Assembly: GCA_025517465.1 (NCBI GenBank)
Contig: JAOPKE010000008.1
Span: 1 to 64,000 of the forward strand
Origin: Halobacteria archaeon HArc-gm2
Lineage (GTDB): Archaea > Halobacteriota > Halobacteria > Halobacteriales > Haloarculaceae
Length of the DNA stretch: 64,000 nt
Direction: 5' to 3'
Shown one piece after another: positions 9,176 through 19,545 of the stretch (positions are counted from its first letter, which is position 1; every line of letters starts with the position of its first letter). Both the position numbers and the translations under genes were made by a program. The notes below the pieces were generated by a model. That model made no database searches. It was not told the origin of the DNA and worked only from the letters and a program-made list of their open reading frames with translations.

Positions 9176-10261
9176 TCACACAGTTCGGCCGGCCGCCATC
9201 AGGAAGAGAGCCACCGAGATGACGGCGAAGAGGACGGCGACGCCCTTCTTGATCGTCTCCGTATCGAGCGCGTTCGACACGTAGGGAGCGATCTGGCCAC
9301 CGAGGGCGGTCGCGGGAACGGTGAACACGACCATGTTCCACGGCGTCGTCGCGAGGCTCAGGGAGTGGCCGCCGGGAACGAGCCCACCCCCGAAGACGTG
9401 GACGATCGAGGCGATGATCGCCGTGGTCGCGACGACGACGTGGTTCGTGCCGATGGCGACCCGGACCGGCACGTTCGTCCGGAGCTTCGAGATGATGCCG
9501 AGTTCGCCGATGCCGAAGCCGGCCAGTCCCTGGAAGAGGCCGCCGACGGCGTAGTTAGCGAACCGTTCGAGGTAGCCCGACCACGTGTACGTGTAGGTGT
9601 CGCCACCGCGGTCGACCCGCGTCACGGTCCCCGCGTCGTCGATGCCGACGCCCGCGGGGCCGAGCTTCCCGTCGTCGTCCGGCAGGCCCGCGTCGGTCCC
9701 ACCGTCCGTCGCGACGTCGGCCCCGTCCTCCCCCGGCTCCTCGTGGCCGAGATTGGCCGTGAACATGAGATACGCGGCGGCGACGAGCGCCAGCGCGAGC
9801 AAGGCGTGAAACAGCGGCTCGGGAATGACGAACGACAGGAGCGCGCCCCCGACGACGAAGGGGAGCGCGCCGAGGACGAGCGTGAGCCCCAGCCGTCGGT
9901 CGACCAGGCCGTACTGGATGAACGCCAGCGCCGAACTCGACAGCCCGAAGGACTCGCTAATCAGCCCGACCTTCACGAGCGTCTCGGGTTCGAGCGGGTG
10001 AGCGAGCAACGGGAAGATGAAGATCAGGAACGGCACGAACAGCGCCGACCCGCTGATCCCGACGGTGTTGACGATCGTCGCCCCCAGCAGGAAGAAGGGG
10101 AACAGCCACCAGTAGTCGAGCCAGTACGACAGCCCGGTCCCCTCGGGCGTCGGAGCCGCCAGGGCGACCGCTGCGACGAACACCAGGGGCGCCGCGAAGA
10201 CGAACAGGTGCTGGTGGCGCAGGAACTCCCGCTGGACCAGCTGGGTAGAACTCGCGGACAT
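9176..10261 (-). CDS. TauE/SafE-family permease
   Basis: A 361-residue membrane protein of the TauE/SafE (DUF81) family, which exports sulfite, sulfoacetate or other organosulfonates. Two homologous halves are seen: FFLLGATIVNTVGISGSALF near the N-terminus, and GLFQGLAGFGIGELGIISKL in the second half. They are separated by a charged cytoplasmic loop of about 60 residues (DGADVATDGGTDAGLPDDDG). About eight to nine helices. Transport direction and substrate cannot be read from the sequence. Confidence 0.88.
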   Translation of the reverse strand: MSASSTQLVQREFLRHQHLFVFAAPLVFVAAVALAAPTPEGTGLSYWLDYWWLFPFFLLGATIVNTVGISGSALFVPFLIFIFPLLAHPLEPETLVKVGLISESFGLSSSALAFIQYGLVDRRLGLTLVLGALPFVVGGALLSFVIPEPLFHALLALALVAAAYLMFTANLGHEEPGEDGADVATDGGTDAGLPDDDGKLGPAGVGIDDAGTVTRVDRGGDTYTYTWSGYLERFANYAVGGLFQGLAGFGIGELGIISKLRTNVPVRVAIGTNHVVVATTAIIASIVHVFGGGLVPGGHSLSLATTPWNMVVFTVPATALGGQIAPYVSNALDTETIKKGVAVLFAVISVALFLMAAGRTV

Positions 10262-10699
10262 CGTCAGGTGATGTGCTGTCGCCCGTCCGTTCGCGACGCG
10301 CTCGACGACCCCACGGCGCGTAGCGGCGGTGAACCCCCATTCGAGAGGGCGATGGTGGACCGATCGCGACCGTGATCGTCGACACTACCGACCATAGCCA
10401 AGGGCGTGGGATTACCAGTTGAAAAAATCTGTGCGTCGAACCGCGTGTGTTCGTCGTTCCCACACAAATGCGCCCCGATCGCGTGGATTTCTTCCGTTCG
10501 TGGCTCTTTCGACAGATTTTCGCTGAATCGCCGTGCAGGGAACTCGCTTCTATGGCCATTCCGCTGGTCGTTCACTCCGTTCACGACCAGCCTACCTCGC
10601 GGGTCACTCCGTTCCCCGCTCGTCATTTAGTTGGTGCTCGCTGCGCTCGCACCAACCTACCTCGCATCCTTTATGCCCACCCACACCCACCCTTCGCCC
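10262..10699. other. Intergenic region with hairpins upstream of rfcS
   Basis: No gene is supported here. Several near-palindromes occur, such as TTGGTGC...GCACCAA (10631-10655) and CTGGTCGTTCACTCCGTTCACGACCAG-like pairing around 10563-10590. These belong to the hairpin-rich intergenic style seen across the window. The last 35 bases hold the rfcS promoter. Confidence 0.45.
10668..10675 (+). promoter_or_regulatory. TATA box of rfcS
   Basis: CCTTTATG lies 25-32 bases before the rfcS ATG. This places transcription initiation at or next to the start codon, the usual leaderless arrangement in haloarchaea. Confidence 0.55.
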
Positions 10700-11674
10700 A
10701 TGAGCGAGGCCGAGGCCGAAGCGGTCGGGCGGGAGGAAGTCTGGATCGAAAAGTACCGCCCGACGTCGTTCGACGACATCGTCGGCCACGAGGACATCGT
10801 GGAACGGCTGCGGAGCTACGTCTCCCGCAACGAGCTGAGCCACATGTTGTTCTCGGGACCGGCGGGGACGGGCAAGACGACGAGCGCCGTCACCATCGCC
10901 CACGAACTGTACGGCGAGGACTGGCAGGAGCACTTCCTGGAACTCAACGCCTCCGACGAGCGGGGGATCGACGTGGTCCGGGACCGGATCAAGAGCTTCG
11001 CGCGCACGAGTTTCGGCGGCGTCGACTACCGCATCATCTTCCTGGACGAGGCCGACGCGCTGACCAGCGACGCCCAGTCGGCGCTGCGCCGCACGATGGA
11101 GCAGTTCTCCAACAACGTCCGCTTCATCCTCTCGTGTAACTACTCCAGTCAGATCATCGACCCGATCCAGTCCCGGTGTGCCGTCTTCCGCTTCTCGCCG
11201 CTGTCGGACGCGGCGGTCGAGGAGGAGATCCGACACATCGCCGACGTCGAAGGGATCGAACTGACCGAGGACGGCGTCGACGCGCTGGTCTACGCCGCCG
11301 ACGGCGACATGCGGAAGGCCATCAACGGGCTCCAGGCGGCCTCGATTACGGGGAGCGTCGTCGACGAGGCGGCGGTCTTCGAGATAACGTCGACCGCCAG
11401 GCCCGAAGAGATACAGACCATGGTCGAGTCCGCGCTGGGCGGCGACTTCACCGCCTCGCGGTCCAAGCTCGACGAGCTCCTCACCGACGAGGGTATCGCG
11501 GGCGGCGACGTCATCAACCAGATCCACCGGTCAGTGTGGGAGTTCGGCCTCGACGACGAGCAGGCCGTGCGCGTGCTCGACCGCGTCGGCGAGACCGACT
11601 ACCGCATCACCCAGGGCGCCAACGAGCGCGTCCAGCTCGAGGCCATGCTGGCGTCGCTGGCGCTCGGGAAGTAG
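10700..11674 (+). CDS. rfcS: Replication factor C small subunit
   Basis: Clamp-loader small subunit of 324 residues; with RFC-L it loads PCNA on DNA. AAA+ motifs are intact: [15 protein letters not shown] box, Walker [10 protein letters not shown], Walker [10 protein letters not shown], sensor 1 SCNYSSQI and the arginine finger in [10 protein letters not shown], followed by the C-terminal oligomerisation region. No intein is present. The ATG at 10700 ([15 protein letters not shown]) was chosen because the TATA box sits just upstream of it and the family begins there. Confidence 0.96.
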   Translation: MSEAEAEAVGREEVWIEKYRPTSFDDIVGHEDIVERLRSYVSRNELSHMLFSGPAGTGKTTSAVTIAHELYGEDWQEHFLELNASDERGIDVVRDRIKSFARTSFGGVDYRIIFLDEADALTSDAQSALRRTMEQFSNNVRFILSCNYSSQIIDPIQSRCAVFRFSPLSDAAVEEEIRHIADVEGIELTEDGVDALVYAADGDMRKAINGLQAASITGSVVDEAAVFEITSTARPEEIQTMVESALGGDFTASRSKLDELLTDEGIAGGDVINQIHRSVWEFGLDDEQAVRVLDRVGETDYRITQGANERVQLEAMLASLALGK

Positions 11675-11689
11675 CGAGAGACGGCCGTT

Positions 11690-12163
11690 CTACTCGACGT
11701 AATGTGGAATGCTCGTCAGCCCGAAAGTCTCGAAGTCGCCGTCGAACGTGAGAACGTGGTCGACCGACAGCGAATCCGCGTGAACCGCGATGACGTGGTC
11801 GGTGAAGGATAGCTCCCCGTGATCGTCGAACTCCCTGAACTGGTCGACCGCGTCAGCCAGGACGTCGTCGGTGACCGAGCGAAAATCGAACGCCGAACCG
11901 TCGTACAGGCTATCGAGCGCTTCTGTTGCCACGTCGAAGTTCGCGTGCCGACGGAGCCTGGTGACGACCTCGTCGAGGACGTAGTCGTTCGTGAAGAGGG
12001 GGCGATACGGGAGCGAACCGGTTCGTTCGGCCTCGAAAAACGCTCGCGCCGTCTCGTGGCACTGATCCCGCGGGTAGAAGTAGGCGTACAGCGCGCTGGA
12101 ATCGACGAAGAGCCCCGTCGCACCGGCCGTCTTCGGCTGGAACCTGTCGAGTTCGTTCGTCAC
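11690..12163 (-). CDS. vapC: PIN-domain toxin, VapC-like
   Basis: A 157-residue PIN-domain protein, predicted Mg-dependent RNase toxin. Acidic site residues are seen in LFVDSSALYAYFY (first Asp), NDYVLDEVVTRL (Glu/Asp), LSFTDHVIAVHAD (third Asp) and HVLTFDGDFETFGL (last Asp). The start overlaps the upstream antitoxin-like gene by four bases (ATGA). It carries an N-terminal extension of about 15 residues before the PIN fold. Convergent with rfcS, with only about 15 bases between stops. Confidence 0.88.
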   Translation of the reverse strand: MTNELDRFQPKTAGATGLFVDSSALYAYFYPRDQCHETARAFFEAERTGSLPYRPLFTNDYVLDEVVTRLRRHANFDVATEALDSLYDGSAFDFRSVTDDVLADAVDQFREFDDHGELSFTDHVIAVHADSLSVDHVLTFDGDFETFGLTSIPHYVE

Positions 12164-12423
12164 GCGCTGTCCCCGTACAGGTCCTCGTCCATCTCCCGGG
12201 CGTCAGTCTCGTCGTCGGCTGCGGCGTCGGCGTCGACCCGGTCGTGAAAGGTGAAAAAGGGGTCCTCTGGGTCGGGACGGTCCTTCGCTTCGAGGTACGC
12301 GCCCGTCGCTCGCCGTAGGGCTTCTTTCAGCGAGATCCCTTCCTCGTCGGCGAGTTGCCGGAGTCGCCGATACTCGGACTCGGGAAGTTCCGTCTGGACG
12401 ACCTTGGCATCTGTTCGTGACAT
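12160..12423 (-). CDS. RHH-type antitoxin, VapB-like
   Basis: An 87-residue protein with a ribbon-helix-helix type N-terminus (KVVQTELPESEYRRLRQLAD, then EGISLKEALRRATGAYLEA) and an acidic tail that would wrap the PIN partner. The ATG at 12423 gives MSRTDAKVVQTEL; the longer open frame upstream has no haloarchaeal coding character. The four-base overlap with the PIN gene and its acidic tail support a VapBC-type pair. It probably represses its own operon. Confidence 0.82.
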   Translation of the reverse strand: MSRTDAKVVQTELPESEYRRLRQLADEEGISLKEALRRATGAYLEAKDRPDPEDPFFTFHDRVDADAAADDETDAREMDEDLYGDSA

Positions 12424-12633
12424 GGGATTTCGTCTGTTCATGAGATCGTCGAACCTGAATGGACAAAATTGTTCGCATAAGCGGCGAGACGAAGGGGGCC
12501 GATCGGGGCGGCCGACGGGAGGGAAACGGCGGGAAGGAGACGGCGTCCGCGTCGAAACGGGTAGCACGTGGCGGCCAGATCCGCACGTAGTCGGGCGATT
12601 GGGCGAGTATCCGCGCTCGACCCCTTCGGAACA

Positions 12634-12640
12634 GTTTTAG
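12634..12640 (+). promoter_or_regulatory. TATA-like box of alaS
   Basis: An AT tract, GTTTTAGG, lies about 28 bases before the alaS ATG. The spacing is correct for a leaderless transcript. Confidence 0.45.
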
Positions 12641-12665
12641 GCGCTGGTGGGCCAAAGATACCGCA

Positions 12666-15452
12666 ATGAGCGACCTCGCCGACGAATACCGACTAGAGTA
12701 CTTCGAGGAGGAGGGGTTCGTCCGCCGGGAGTGTTCCGAGTGCGGGGCCAACTTCTGGACCAGGGACGAGTCCCGCGAGACCTGCGGCGAACCGCCGTGT
12801 GCGGAGTACGGGTTCATCGACGACCCCGGTTTCGACGAGGCGTACACCCTGGAGGAGATGCGCGAGGCCTTCCTCTCCTTCTTCGAGGACCACGGCCACG
12901 AACGTATCGAGCCCTACCCCGTCGCCGCGAACCGCTGGCGCGACGACGCCCTCCTGACCCAGGCCTCGATCTACGACTTCCAGCCGCTGGTCACCTCGGG
13001 GTCGACGCCGCCGCCGGCGAACCCGCTGACCATCAGCCAGCCCTGCATCCGGATGCAGGACATCGACAACGTGGGCAAGACCGGCCGGCACACGATGGCC
13101 TTCGAGATGATGGCCCACCACGCGTTCAACGCCCGCGAAGATATCGAGGACCCCGAGCAGTACGCCTACCAGGGCGAGGTGTACTGGAAGGAGGAGACCG
13201 TCCAGTACTGCGACGAACTGTTCGAGTCGCTGGGCGCGGACCTCGACGAACTCGTCTACATCGAGGACCCCTGGGTCGGCGGGGGTAACGCCGGGCCCGC
13301 GCTCGAAGTTATCTACAAGGGCGCCGAGCTGGCGACGCTGGTCTTCATGTCGATGGAGCAGGACCCCGAGGGCGAGTACGAACTGAAGGACGGCAACACG
13401 TACGCCCCGATGGACACCTACGTCGTCGACACGGGCTACGGGCTCGAACGGTGGACGTGGATGTCCCAGGGGACGCCGACCGTGTACGAGGCGATCTACC
13501 CCGACATGATCGCCTTCCTGAAGGACAACGCCGGCGTCGAGATGACCGACGAGGAGGCCGAAATCGTCCACCGCGCCGCCAAGCTGGCCGGCCACATGGA
13601 CATCGACGAGGCCGAGGACATCGAGGCCGCCCGGGACACCATCGCAGACCAGGTCGACGTCTCGACCGACGAGCTGCTGGACCTGATGGAACCGCTCGAA
13701 GACATCTACGCCATCGCGGACCACTGCCGGACGCTCGCGTACATGCTGGGCGACGAGATCGTCCCCTCCAACGTCGGGACAGGCTACCTCGCCCGGATGG
13801 TGCTTCGCCGGACGAAACGGCTCTGTGACACCGTCGGCGTCGACGCGCCGCTGGACGAACTCGTCGACATGCAGGCCGAGCGGCTGGGCTACGAGAACCG
13901 CGACCACGTTCGCGACGTCGTCCGCACCGAGGTCGAGAAGTACCGCGAGACGCTGGACCGGGGCGGCCGACGCGTCCGGCAACTGGCCGACGAGTACGCC
14001 GAGACGGGCGAGGCCATCCCGGTCGACGAGCTCATCGAGCTGTACGACTCTCACGGCATCCAGCCCGACATGGTCGAGGAGATCGCCGCCGAGAAGGACG
14101 TCGACGTCGAGGTACCCGACGACTTCTACGCGCTCGTCGCCGGCCGCCACGAGGGCGGCCAGGCCTTCGAGGACGAGGCGGGCGTCCCCTACGCCGACCG
14201 CATCGCCGAACTGCCCGACACCGAGCAGCTCTACTACGAGGACCAGAACCGCATGGAGTTCGAGGCCGTCGTCCTCGAGGTGTTCGACCGCGAAGACGGC
14301 GACTTCGACGTCGTGCTAGACCAGACGATGTTCTACCCCGAAGGCGGTGGCCAGCCCGCCGACCACGGGACGCTCGCGACCGACGACGTCACCGGTGAGG
14401 TGACGGACGTCCAGCTCCACGACGGCGTCATCGTCCATACCACCAGCGAGGACCCGGGTAAGGGCGAGTTCGTCCGCGGCCAGATCGACGCGACCCGACG
14501 CCGCCGCCTGATGCGACACCACACCGCGACCCACCTCGTCGTCCACGCCGCCCGGCAGGTGCTGGGCGACCACATCCGGCAGGCCGGCGCCCAGAAAGGC
14601 ACCGAGAGCTCCCGCATCGACGTCAGCCACTACGAGTCCATCTCGCGCGAGGAGGTCGAGGCCATCGAGCACTACGCCAACGAGATCGTCATGGACAACG
14701 TCGCGGTCACCCAGGAGTGGCCCGACCGTCACGACGCCGAAGCCGAACACGGCTTCGACCTCTACCAGGGCGGCATCCCGCCGGGCGAACAGATCCGCCT
14801 CATCCACGTCGCCGAGGACGTTCAGGCCTGCGGCGGCACCCACGTCGCCCGCACGGGTGACGTCGGGACGATCAAGATGTTGGGCACCGAGCGCGTCCAG
14901 GACGGCGTCATCCGGCTCACCTTCGCCGCCGGCGACGCCGCCATCGAGGCGACCCAGCGCACCGAGAACGCCCTGAACGAGGCCGCCAAAATCCTCGACG
15001 TCAGCCCCGAGGACGTTCCCGAAACCGCCGAGCGGTTCTTCTCCGAGTGGAAGGCCCGGGGTAAGGAGATAGAGGAACTCAAGTCCCAGCTCGCCGAGGC
15101 ACGGGCCTCGGGCGGCGGCGACGCCGAGGAGGTCGACGTCGGCGACGCGACCGCAGTCATCCAGCGCATCGACGCCGACATGGACGAACTCCGCGCCCAG
15201 GCCAACGCCGTCGTCGAGCAGGGCAACATCGCCGTACTGGGCTCGGGTGCCGACGGCGCCCAGTTCGTCGTCGCCGTCCCCGACGACGCCGACGTCAACG
15301 CCGGACAGGTCGTCGGCGAACTGGCGGGGATGGTCGGCGGCGGCGGTGGCGGTCCCGCCGACTTCGCCCAGGGGGGCGGTCCCGACGCCGACGCACTGGA
15401 CGAGGCGCTCGAAGACGCGCCCGACGTCTTGCGGCGGGTCGCCAACGCCTGA
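12666..15452 (+). CDS. alaS: Alanyl-tRNA synthetase (archaeal type)
   Basis: Charges tRNA-Ala. The 928-residue protein has the archaeal N-terminal zinc ribbon ([26 protein letters not shown]). The class II catalytic core follows, with [18 protein letters not shown] and [13 protein letters not shown]-like blocks. The editing domain shows [13 protein letters not shown] and the distant [13 protein letters not shown] zinc-site motif. A coiled coil around [16 protein letters not shown] and a glycine-rich C-Ala domain ([16 protein letters not shown]) complete it. All expected parts are present. Confidence 0.97.
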   Translation: MSDLADEYRLEYFEEEGFVRRECSECGANFWTRDESRETCGEPPCAEYGFIDDPGFDEAYTLEEMREAFLSFFEDHGHERIEPYPVAANRWRDDALLTQASIYDFQPLVTSGSTPPPANPLTISQPCIRMQDIDNVGKTGRHTMAFEMMAHHAFNAREDIEDPEQYAYQGEVYWKEETVQYCDELFESLGADLDELVYIEDPWVGGGNAGPALEVIYKGAELATLVFMSMEQDPEGEYELKDGNTYAPMDTYVVDTGYGLERWTWMSQGTPTVYEAIYPDMIAFLKDNAGVEMTDEEAEIVHRAAKLAGHMDIDEAEDIEAARDTIADQVDVSTDELLDLMEPLEDIYAIADHCRTLAYMLGDEIVPSNVGTGYLARMVLRRTKRLCDTVGVDAPLDELVDMQAERLGYENRDHVRDVVRTEVEKYRETLDRGGRRVRQLADEYAETGEAIPVDELIELYDSHGIQPDMVEEIAAEKDVDVEVPDDFYALVAGRHEGGQAFEDEAGVPYADRIAELPDTEQLYYEDQNRMEFEAVVLEVFDREDGDFDVVLDQTMFYPEGGGQPADHGTLATDDVTGEVTDVQLHDGVIVHTTSEDPGKGEFVRGQIDATRRRRLMRHHTATHLVVHAARQVLGDHIRQAGAQKGTESSRIDVSHYESISREEVEAIEHYANEIVMDNVAVTQEWPDRHDAEAEHGFDLYQGGIPPGEQIRLIHVAEDVQACGGTHVARTGDVGTIKMLGTERVQDGVIRLTFAAGDAAIEATQRTENALNEAAKILDVSPEDVPETAERFFSEWKARGKEIEELKSQLAEARASGGGDAEEVDVGDATAVIQRIDADMDELRAQANAVVEQGNIAVLGSGADGAQFVVAVPDDADVNAGQVVGELAGMVGGGGGGPADFAQGGGPDADALDEALEDAPDVLRRVANA

Positions 15453-15625
15453 GTTCGTTCGCCGCCCACTGTTTTTCGCCGACCGCCGTTCCGCCAGCGA
15501 CAGCCTCGCCACGGTCACCGACCGGGACCACTCAGTTCCGTCCCGTCTGGTAAACCACTGGATCCGGCCACCACCTATCTGTCCGCCGTCGGCCAGTTTC
15601 ACTTTCACTCCCCTGTTAACGGGGG

Positions 15626-15632
15626 TTTATAT
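15626..15632 (+). promoter_or_regulatory. TATA box of radA
   Basis: TTTATAT, flanked by G and C runs, lies 24-30 bases ahead of the radA ATG. It is a strong haloarchaeal TATA element for a leaderless mRNA. The G5/C6 runs either side form a small symmetrical frame around the box. Confidence 0.7.
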
Positions 15633-15655
15633 CCCCCCACGCATAATGGAAATCC

Positions 15656-16705
15656 ATGGCAGCACAGGAAGAACTCGAAGACCTGCCGGGCGTCGGTCCG
15701 GCGACCGCGGAGAAGCTCAAGGAGAACGGTTTCGACAACTACCAGGGCATCGCCGTCGCCAGTCCCGGGGAACTGTCGAACACCGCCGACGTCGGCGAGT
15801 CCTCTGCCGCCGACATCATCCAGGCCGCCCGGAAGGCCGCCGACATCGGCGGCTTCGAGACCGGTGCCACAGTGCTAGAGCGACGCGAACAGATCGGCAA
15901 ACTCACCTGGGGCGTGGACGAGGTCGACGAGCTGCTCGGCGGCGGCGTCGAGACACAGTCGATCACCGAGGTGTACGGCGAGTTCGGGGCCGGCAAGTCC
16001 CAGGTGACTCACGAACTTTCGGTGACTGTTCAGCTCCCCGCCGAACACGGCGGCCTGGAGGGTTCTACCATCTTCGTCGACTCCGAGGACACCTTCCGGC
16101 CCGAGCGTATCGACCAGATGGTCCGCGGCCTCGACGACGAGGTCCTCGCGGACACGATGGAACTCCACGGCGTCGTCGGCGAGGACGAGACGGCCGACCC
16201 CACCGACGAGGCCAACCTCGAGGCGCTCGTCGAGTCGGTGCTGGACAAGATCCACGTCGCGAAGGCGTTCAACTCCAACCACCAGATCCTGCTCGCCGAG
16301 AAGGCCCAGGAGATCGCCAGCGAGAGCCAGGACGAGGAGTTCCCCGTCCGCCTGCTCTGCGTCGACTCACTGACCGCCCACTTCCGCGCCGAGTACGTCG
16401 GCCGTGGCGAGCTCGCCGACCGACAGCAGAAGCTCAACAAGCACCTCCACGACCTGATGCGCGTCGGTGACCTCAACAACACCGCCGTCGTCGTCACGAA
16501 TCAGGTCGCCTCGAACCCCGATTCGTTCTTCGGCGACCCGACCCAGCCCATCGGTGGCAACATCCTGGGCCACACCTCTACCTTCCGCATCTACCTCCGC
16601 AAGTCCAAGGGGACCAAGCGGATCGTCAAGCTCGTCGACGCGCCGAACCTCCCCGACGGCGAAGCCGTGATGCGCGTCGAGGAAGAGGGACTGCTGAACG
16701 AGTAG
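15656..16705 (+). CDS. radA: DNA repair and recombination protein RadA
   Basis: Archaeal RecA/Rad51 recombinase, 349 residues. An N-terminal helix-hairpin-helix domain ([20 protein letters not shown]) is followed by an ATPase core with Walker [10 protein letters not shown], Walker [13 protein letters not shown] and a DNA-binding L2 region around [20 protein letters not shown]. The C-terminus ends in [11 protein letters not shown]. Forms nucleoprotein filaments on ssDNA for strand exchange. No intein. It follows alaS by 200 bases with its own promoter. Confidence 0.97.
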   Translation: MAAQEELEDLPGVGPATAEKLKENGFDNYQGIAVASPGELSNTADVGESSAADIIQAARKAADIGGFETGATVLERREQIGKLTWGVDEVDELLGGGVETQSITEVYGEFGAGKSQVTHELSVTVQLPAEHGGLEGSTIFVDSEDTFRPERIDQMVRGLDDEVLADTMELHGVVGEDETADPTDEANLEALVESVLDKIHVAKAFNSNHQILLAEKAQEIASESQDEEFPVRLLCVDSLTAHFRAEYVGRGELADRQQKLNKHLHDLMRVGDLNNTAVVVTNQVASNPDSFFGDPTQPIGGNILGHTSTFRIYLRKSKGTKRIVKLVDAPNLPDGEAVMRVEEEGLLNE

Positions 16706-17083
16706 GGTTCGCCACTCGCCGTTTCTATCGCTTTCTCGATCATCGTCTGACGCCGGAGTGGATCTGTCGTGGTACGACCCCGCAACCGCAGTACTGCGGC
16801 CAGCTTCGAGCTGAAAGAAACGGGTTGTGAACCACTCACGTACAGATGAAATGCTTCGAACGCTGACGTTCCAGCCAGAAGCATCCGCTCGGCGTGGCGT
16901 CGAACCCCTCTCTTTCAACTCGAATCGGTCGCTGTCTTGCGTCTGACCGGTGTCTGACGCCGGAGCGAAACTCGAGACACGATGGCGAAAAACGCAATCC
17001 GTGAGTGGGTTTCGAGGTGAAGCGGAGGGGTTGGCTCGACTTCCAGTCGAGAGTGGGGTCGGCGGGGCGTCGTCGACCGGGTA
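16706..17083. other. Intergenic gap between radA and aldo/keto reductase
   Basis: No gene supported. A 14-base direct repeat, GTCTGACGCCGGAG, occurs near 16745 and 16951, and there is a short GCAGTACTGCGGCCAGC near-palindrome around 16789. Otherwise I see nothing in it. Confidence 0.35.
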
Positions 17084-18148
17084 TCAGTCGCCGGCGGACT
17101 TCATGCCGGTCCCCTTCAGGTCAGCGCCGTCGACAGAGGACCGAAGGGCGTCCATCCCGTCGTCGCGGTCGATCCCGAAGTTGTCCTCGTAGAGGGCCTG
17201 CACGCGCTCGTACTCCGCGTCGGAGAGCGGCGGCGTCTCGGAGGCGCCCGCCCACTCGTCGACGTCGTCGGTGGTCCGGAAGGTGGGCGTGACGCTGGCG
17301 ACCTCGTCGTGGGCCAGCAGCCACTGGATGGCGGCCTGGGCCATCGTCCGCGTGCCGTCGGCGTGGTCGGGGTCTTCGAGGAAGCGAAGCGTCTCCACCT
17401 TCTCCCAGCCCGTCTCGTACCACTCGTCGGGGCGGAACCCGCGGTGGTCGCCCTCGTCGAGTTCCGTGTCGGGGGTGACCTGCTCGTTCAGCAGGCCGGA
17501 GGAGTGGGGGACGCGAGGGAGCACGCTCGTGTCGGCGTCGAGTTCCCGAATCGTGTCGATGAAGTGCTGACCGGGGGTCTGCTCGAACAGGTTGAACACG
17601 ACCTGGACGGCGTCGAACTCGTTCTCGACGGCGGCGTCGCCCTCGGCGAGCCAGCCGATGGAGGGGCCCAGCGCCCAGCCGATGGCCTCGACCCTGCCCT
17701 CCTCCCGGAGTTCGTCGAGGAGTTCGAGGACGTCGGGCGTCACCTCGTCGACGTTGGCGTTGTGGAGCATCAGCAGGTCCACGTAGTCGGTGTCCAGGCG
17801 CTCCAGGGAGCGGTCGAACGCCGTCCGGAGGTACTCGGCGTCCATCTCCTTCGGGAGTTCGCCGTGGCCCGCCTGCGGGTTGTTGTAGAAGTCGTAGCCC
17901 ACTTTCGTCGAGAGGGTCACCTCGTCGCGGTGTTCGGCCAGCGCCTCGCCGACGAGTTCCTCGGAGTTCCCGTGGCCGTAGACGTCGCCCGTGTCGAAGA
18001 ACGTCACGCCCTCGTCCAGCGCGTGCTGGACCATGCCGATCGCCTGCTCGCGCGTGCGGTCCCCCCACCAGTCGGTGCCGACGACCCAGGCGCCGAAGCC
18101 GACCTCCGACACCTCGACGCCGGAGTTGCCGAGCTCGCGGTAGTGCAT
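17084..18148 (-). CDS. Aldo/keto reductase
   Basis: NAD(P)H-dependent oxidoreductase of 354 residues. The AKR pattern is complete: YRELGNSGVEVSEVGFGAW, catalytic Asp/Tyr in FFDTGDVYGHGNSEELVGEA, Lys in VTLSTKVGYDF and His in VDLLMLHNANVD. NADP-binding blocks follow (AAIQWLLAHDEVASVTPTFR). A YxxNPQAGHGELPKEMD insertion marks a haloarchaeal subgroup. The ATG at 18148 (MHYRELGN) is right for the family. The substrate is not predictable. Confidence 0.92.
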   Translation of the reverse strand: MHYRELGNSGVEVSEVGFGAWVVGTDWWGDRTREQAIGMVQHALDEGVTFFDTGDVYGHGNSEELVGEALAEHRDEVTLSTKVGYDFYNNPQAGHGELPKEMDAEYLRTAFDRSLERLDTDYVDLLMLHNANVDEVTPDVLELLDELREEGRVEAIGWALGPSIGWLAEGDAAVENEFDAVQVVFNLFEQTPGQHFIDTIRELDADTSVLPRVPHSSGLLNEQVTPDTELDEGDHRGFRPDEWYETGWEKVETLRFLEDPDHADGTRTMAQAAIQWLLAHDEVASVTPTFRTTDDVDEWAGASETPPLSDAEYERVQALYEDNFGIDRDDGMDALRSSVDGADLKGTGMKSAGD

Positions 18149-18244
18149 GATCGGATAATACGTGTGGCCGCACTTAGCCCTCGTGGTTCGTTCGAGAGTG
18201 GGTAGTGGATCAGTGTCGGTGAAGACAGACGACAGCAACAACTC

Positions 18245-18356
18245 GAAAGCCCCGGGCGGTTCGACTCGGGAGGCTCGTTGCGCGCTTCGCTCACTCCGTT
18301 CGCTGCAGTGCTTACGTCGCCTGCCTTCGTCGAACCGCCCGCCCCTTTCAGTCCAC
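18245..18356 (-). repeat. Dispersed structured element, single arm B
   Basis: Read on the plus strand it runs from GAAAGCCCC to GCCCCTTTCAGTCCACC. Just inside the ends, GGGCGGTTCGAC pairs perfectly with GTCGAACCGCCC, a 12-bp stem around a loop that contains the GCAGTGCTTAC motif shared by other arms. It sits between the aldo/keto reductase start and the CPBP gene end. Strand is given by analogy with the right arms of the composite copies. Confidence 0.75.
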
Positions 18357-18385
18357 CCCACGGCCCGTGGTTTGCTCCAGCCACG

Positions 18386-19414
18386 TTACTCGCTCTCGGT
18401 GCGTGGTTCCGGTGACTTCCGGAGGTCGGGCACCGCGACGCCAGTGGGGAACCAGTCCGAGGCACCGCCCCGGCGGACCCACCACCAGGTCAGGCCGATA
18501 GCGACGCCGAGTGCGAGGTAGACGACCAGGCCAGCCTCGGGGCCGAAGGGACCGCCAGTGATCAGGGGGTCGCCGGTCTGGCGGACGTCGAGTATCGTCG
18601 CCGGCGTCGTCAGTCCGCTGACCGGGAAGCCGTACACCGACGAGAGCGAGAGGTTCCAGGTGATGTGGACGCCGATGGCGATGCCCAGGTCCTCAGTCAC
18701 GACGTACGTCCAGGCGAGGAAGAGGCCGACGACGGTGATGTTGAACGCGGAGACGAGGGTGGCGTTCGGGTTGGTGATGTGGACGACGCCGAACACCGCG
18801 GAGGTGAGGACGGCCGCGACGCCGAGGGCGGTCCGGGGACCGATCGGTCCCAGGCCGTTGAGTCCCTCAGCAATATTCGTCAGCAGGTACCCCCGGAAGA
18901 GCACCTCTTCGCCGACGCCGACGGCGACGAACATGAGGACGACGAGGACGAACGCGACGGGGAACGGCTGGTCGATACCGAGCCCGGGCCTGCTGAGGAA
19001 CAGCTGTTCGACCGTGATCAGCCCGGCGGCGAGTTCGACGGCGAACACGGCCGTCGTCATCGCCACTCCGAGGAGGAGGCCGAAACCGAGGTTGCGCCAC
19101 CAGCGCCGGCCGCCCAGACCCAGGTCGGGGAGCGTCCGGCGGTCGACGAACCACGCGGCGACCACGAACACGCCCGTGACGAGGACGTTCGACGCGGTCT
19201 GGGCCACGAGCGTCGAGGCCAGGATTCCGCCGACGACCAGCGGGCCGGCGAACGACAGGATCGCCTGGGCGTAGTCGACGGCGAGGAACAGTGCCAGCGA
19301 CGCGAGGACGAGAATGAATGTCGCAGCGATCAACCGCCACCCGGCCCGGAGTCGCCGTTCACGTCCGTTCACGAACACGCGTCTCGTCAGCGACCGGTCG
19401 CCCGGCTCTGTCAT
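18386..19414 (-). CDS. CPBP-family intramembrane protease
   Basis: A 342-residue polytopic protein with CPBP motifs: VGEEVLFRGYLLTNI (EExxxR), FGVVHITNPN (His) and IAIGVHITWNLSLS (second His). It begins with an Arg-rich segment (RRVFVNGRERRLRAGWRLI) and has about eight helices. Longer at the N-terminus than the CPBP protein at 7453-8223. No toxin or bacteriocin gene is next to it, so a maturation role for some membrane or lipidated substrate is only a possibility. Confidence 0.88.
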   Translation of the reverse strand: MTEPGDRSLTRRVFVNGRERRLRAGWRLIAATFILVLASLALFLAVDYAQAILSFAGPLVVGGILASTLVAQTASNVLVTGVFVVAAWFVDRRTLPDLGLGGRRWWRNLGFGLLLGVAMTTAVFAVELAAGLITVEQLFLSRPGLGIDQPFPVAFVLVVLMFVAVGVGEEVLFRGYLLTNIAEGLNGLGPIGPRTALGVAAVLTSAVFGVVHITNPNATLVSAFNITVVGLFLAWTYVVTEDLGIAIGVHITWNLSLSSVYGFPVSGLTTPATILDVRQTGDPLITGGPFGPEAGLVVYLALGVAIGLTWWWVRRGGASDWFPTGVAVPDLRKSPEPRTESE

Positions 19415-19545
19415 GGCCGATCCGTCTCGAAGCTAGACCTTAGTTGTGGCTGAAGTATACCTATTCACCGGCTAACACGCTTACGTCGGGCGGTTACACT
19501 CGGGTAACGGAAACCCCTTTGTCTGCCCACTGTGTTGAGCAGTGT

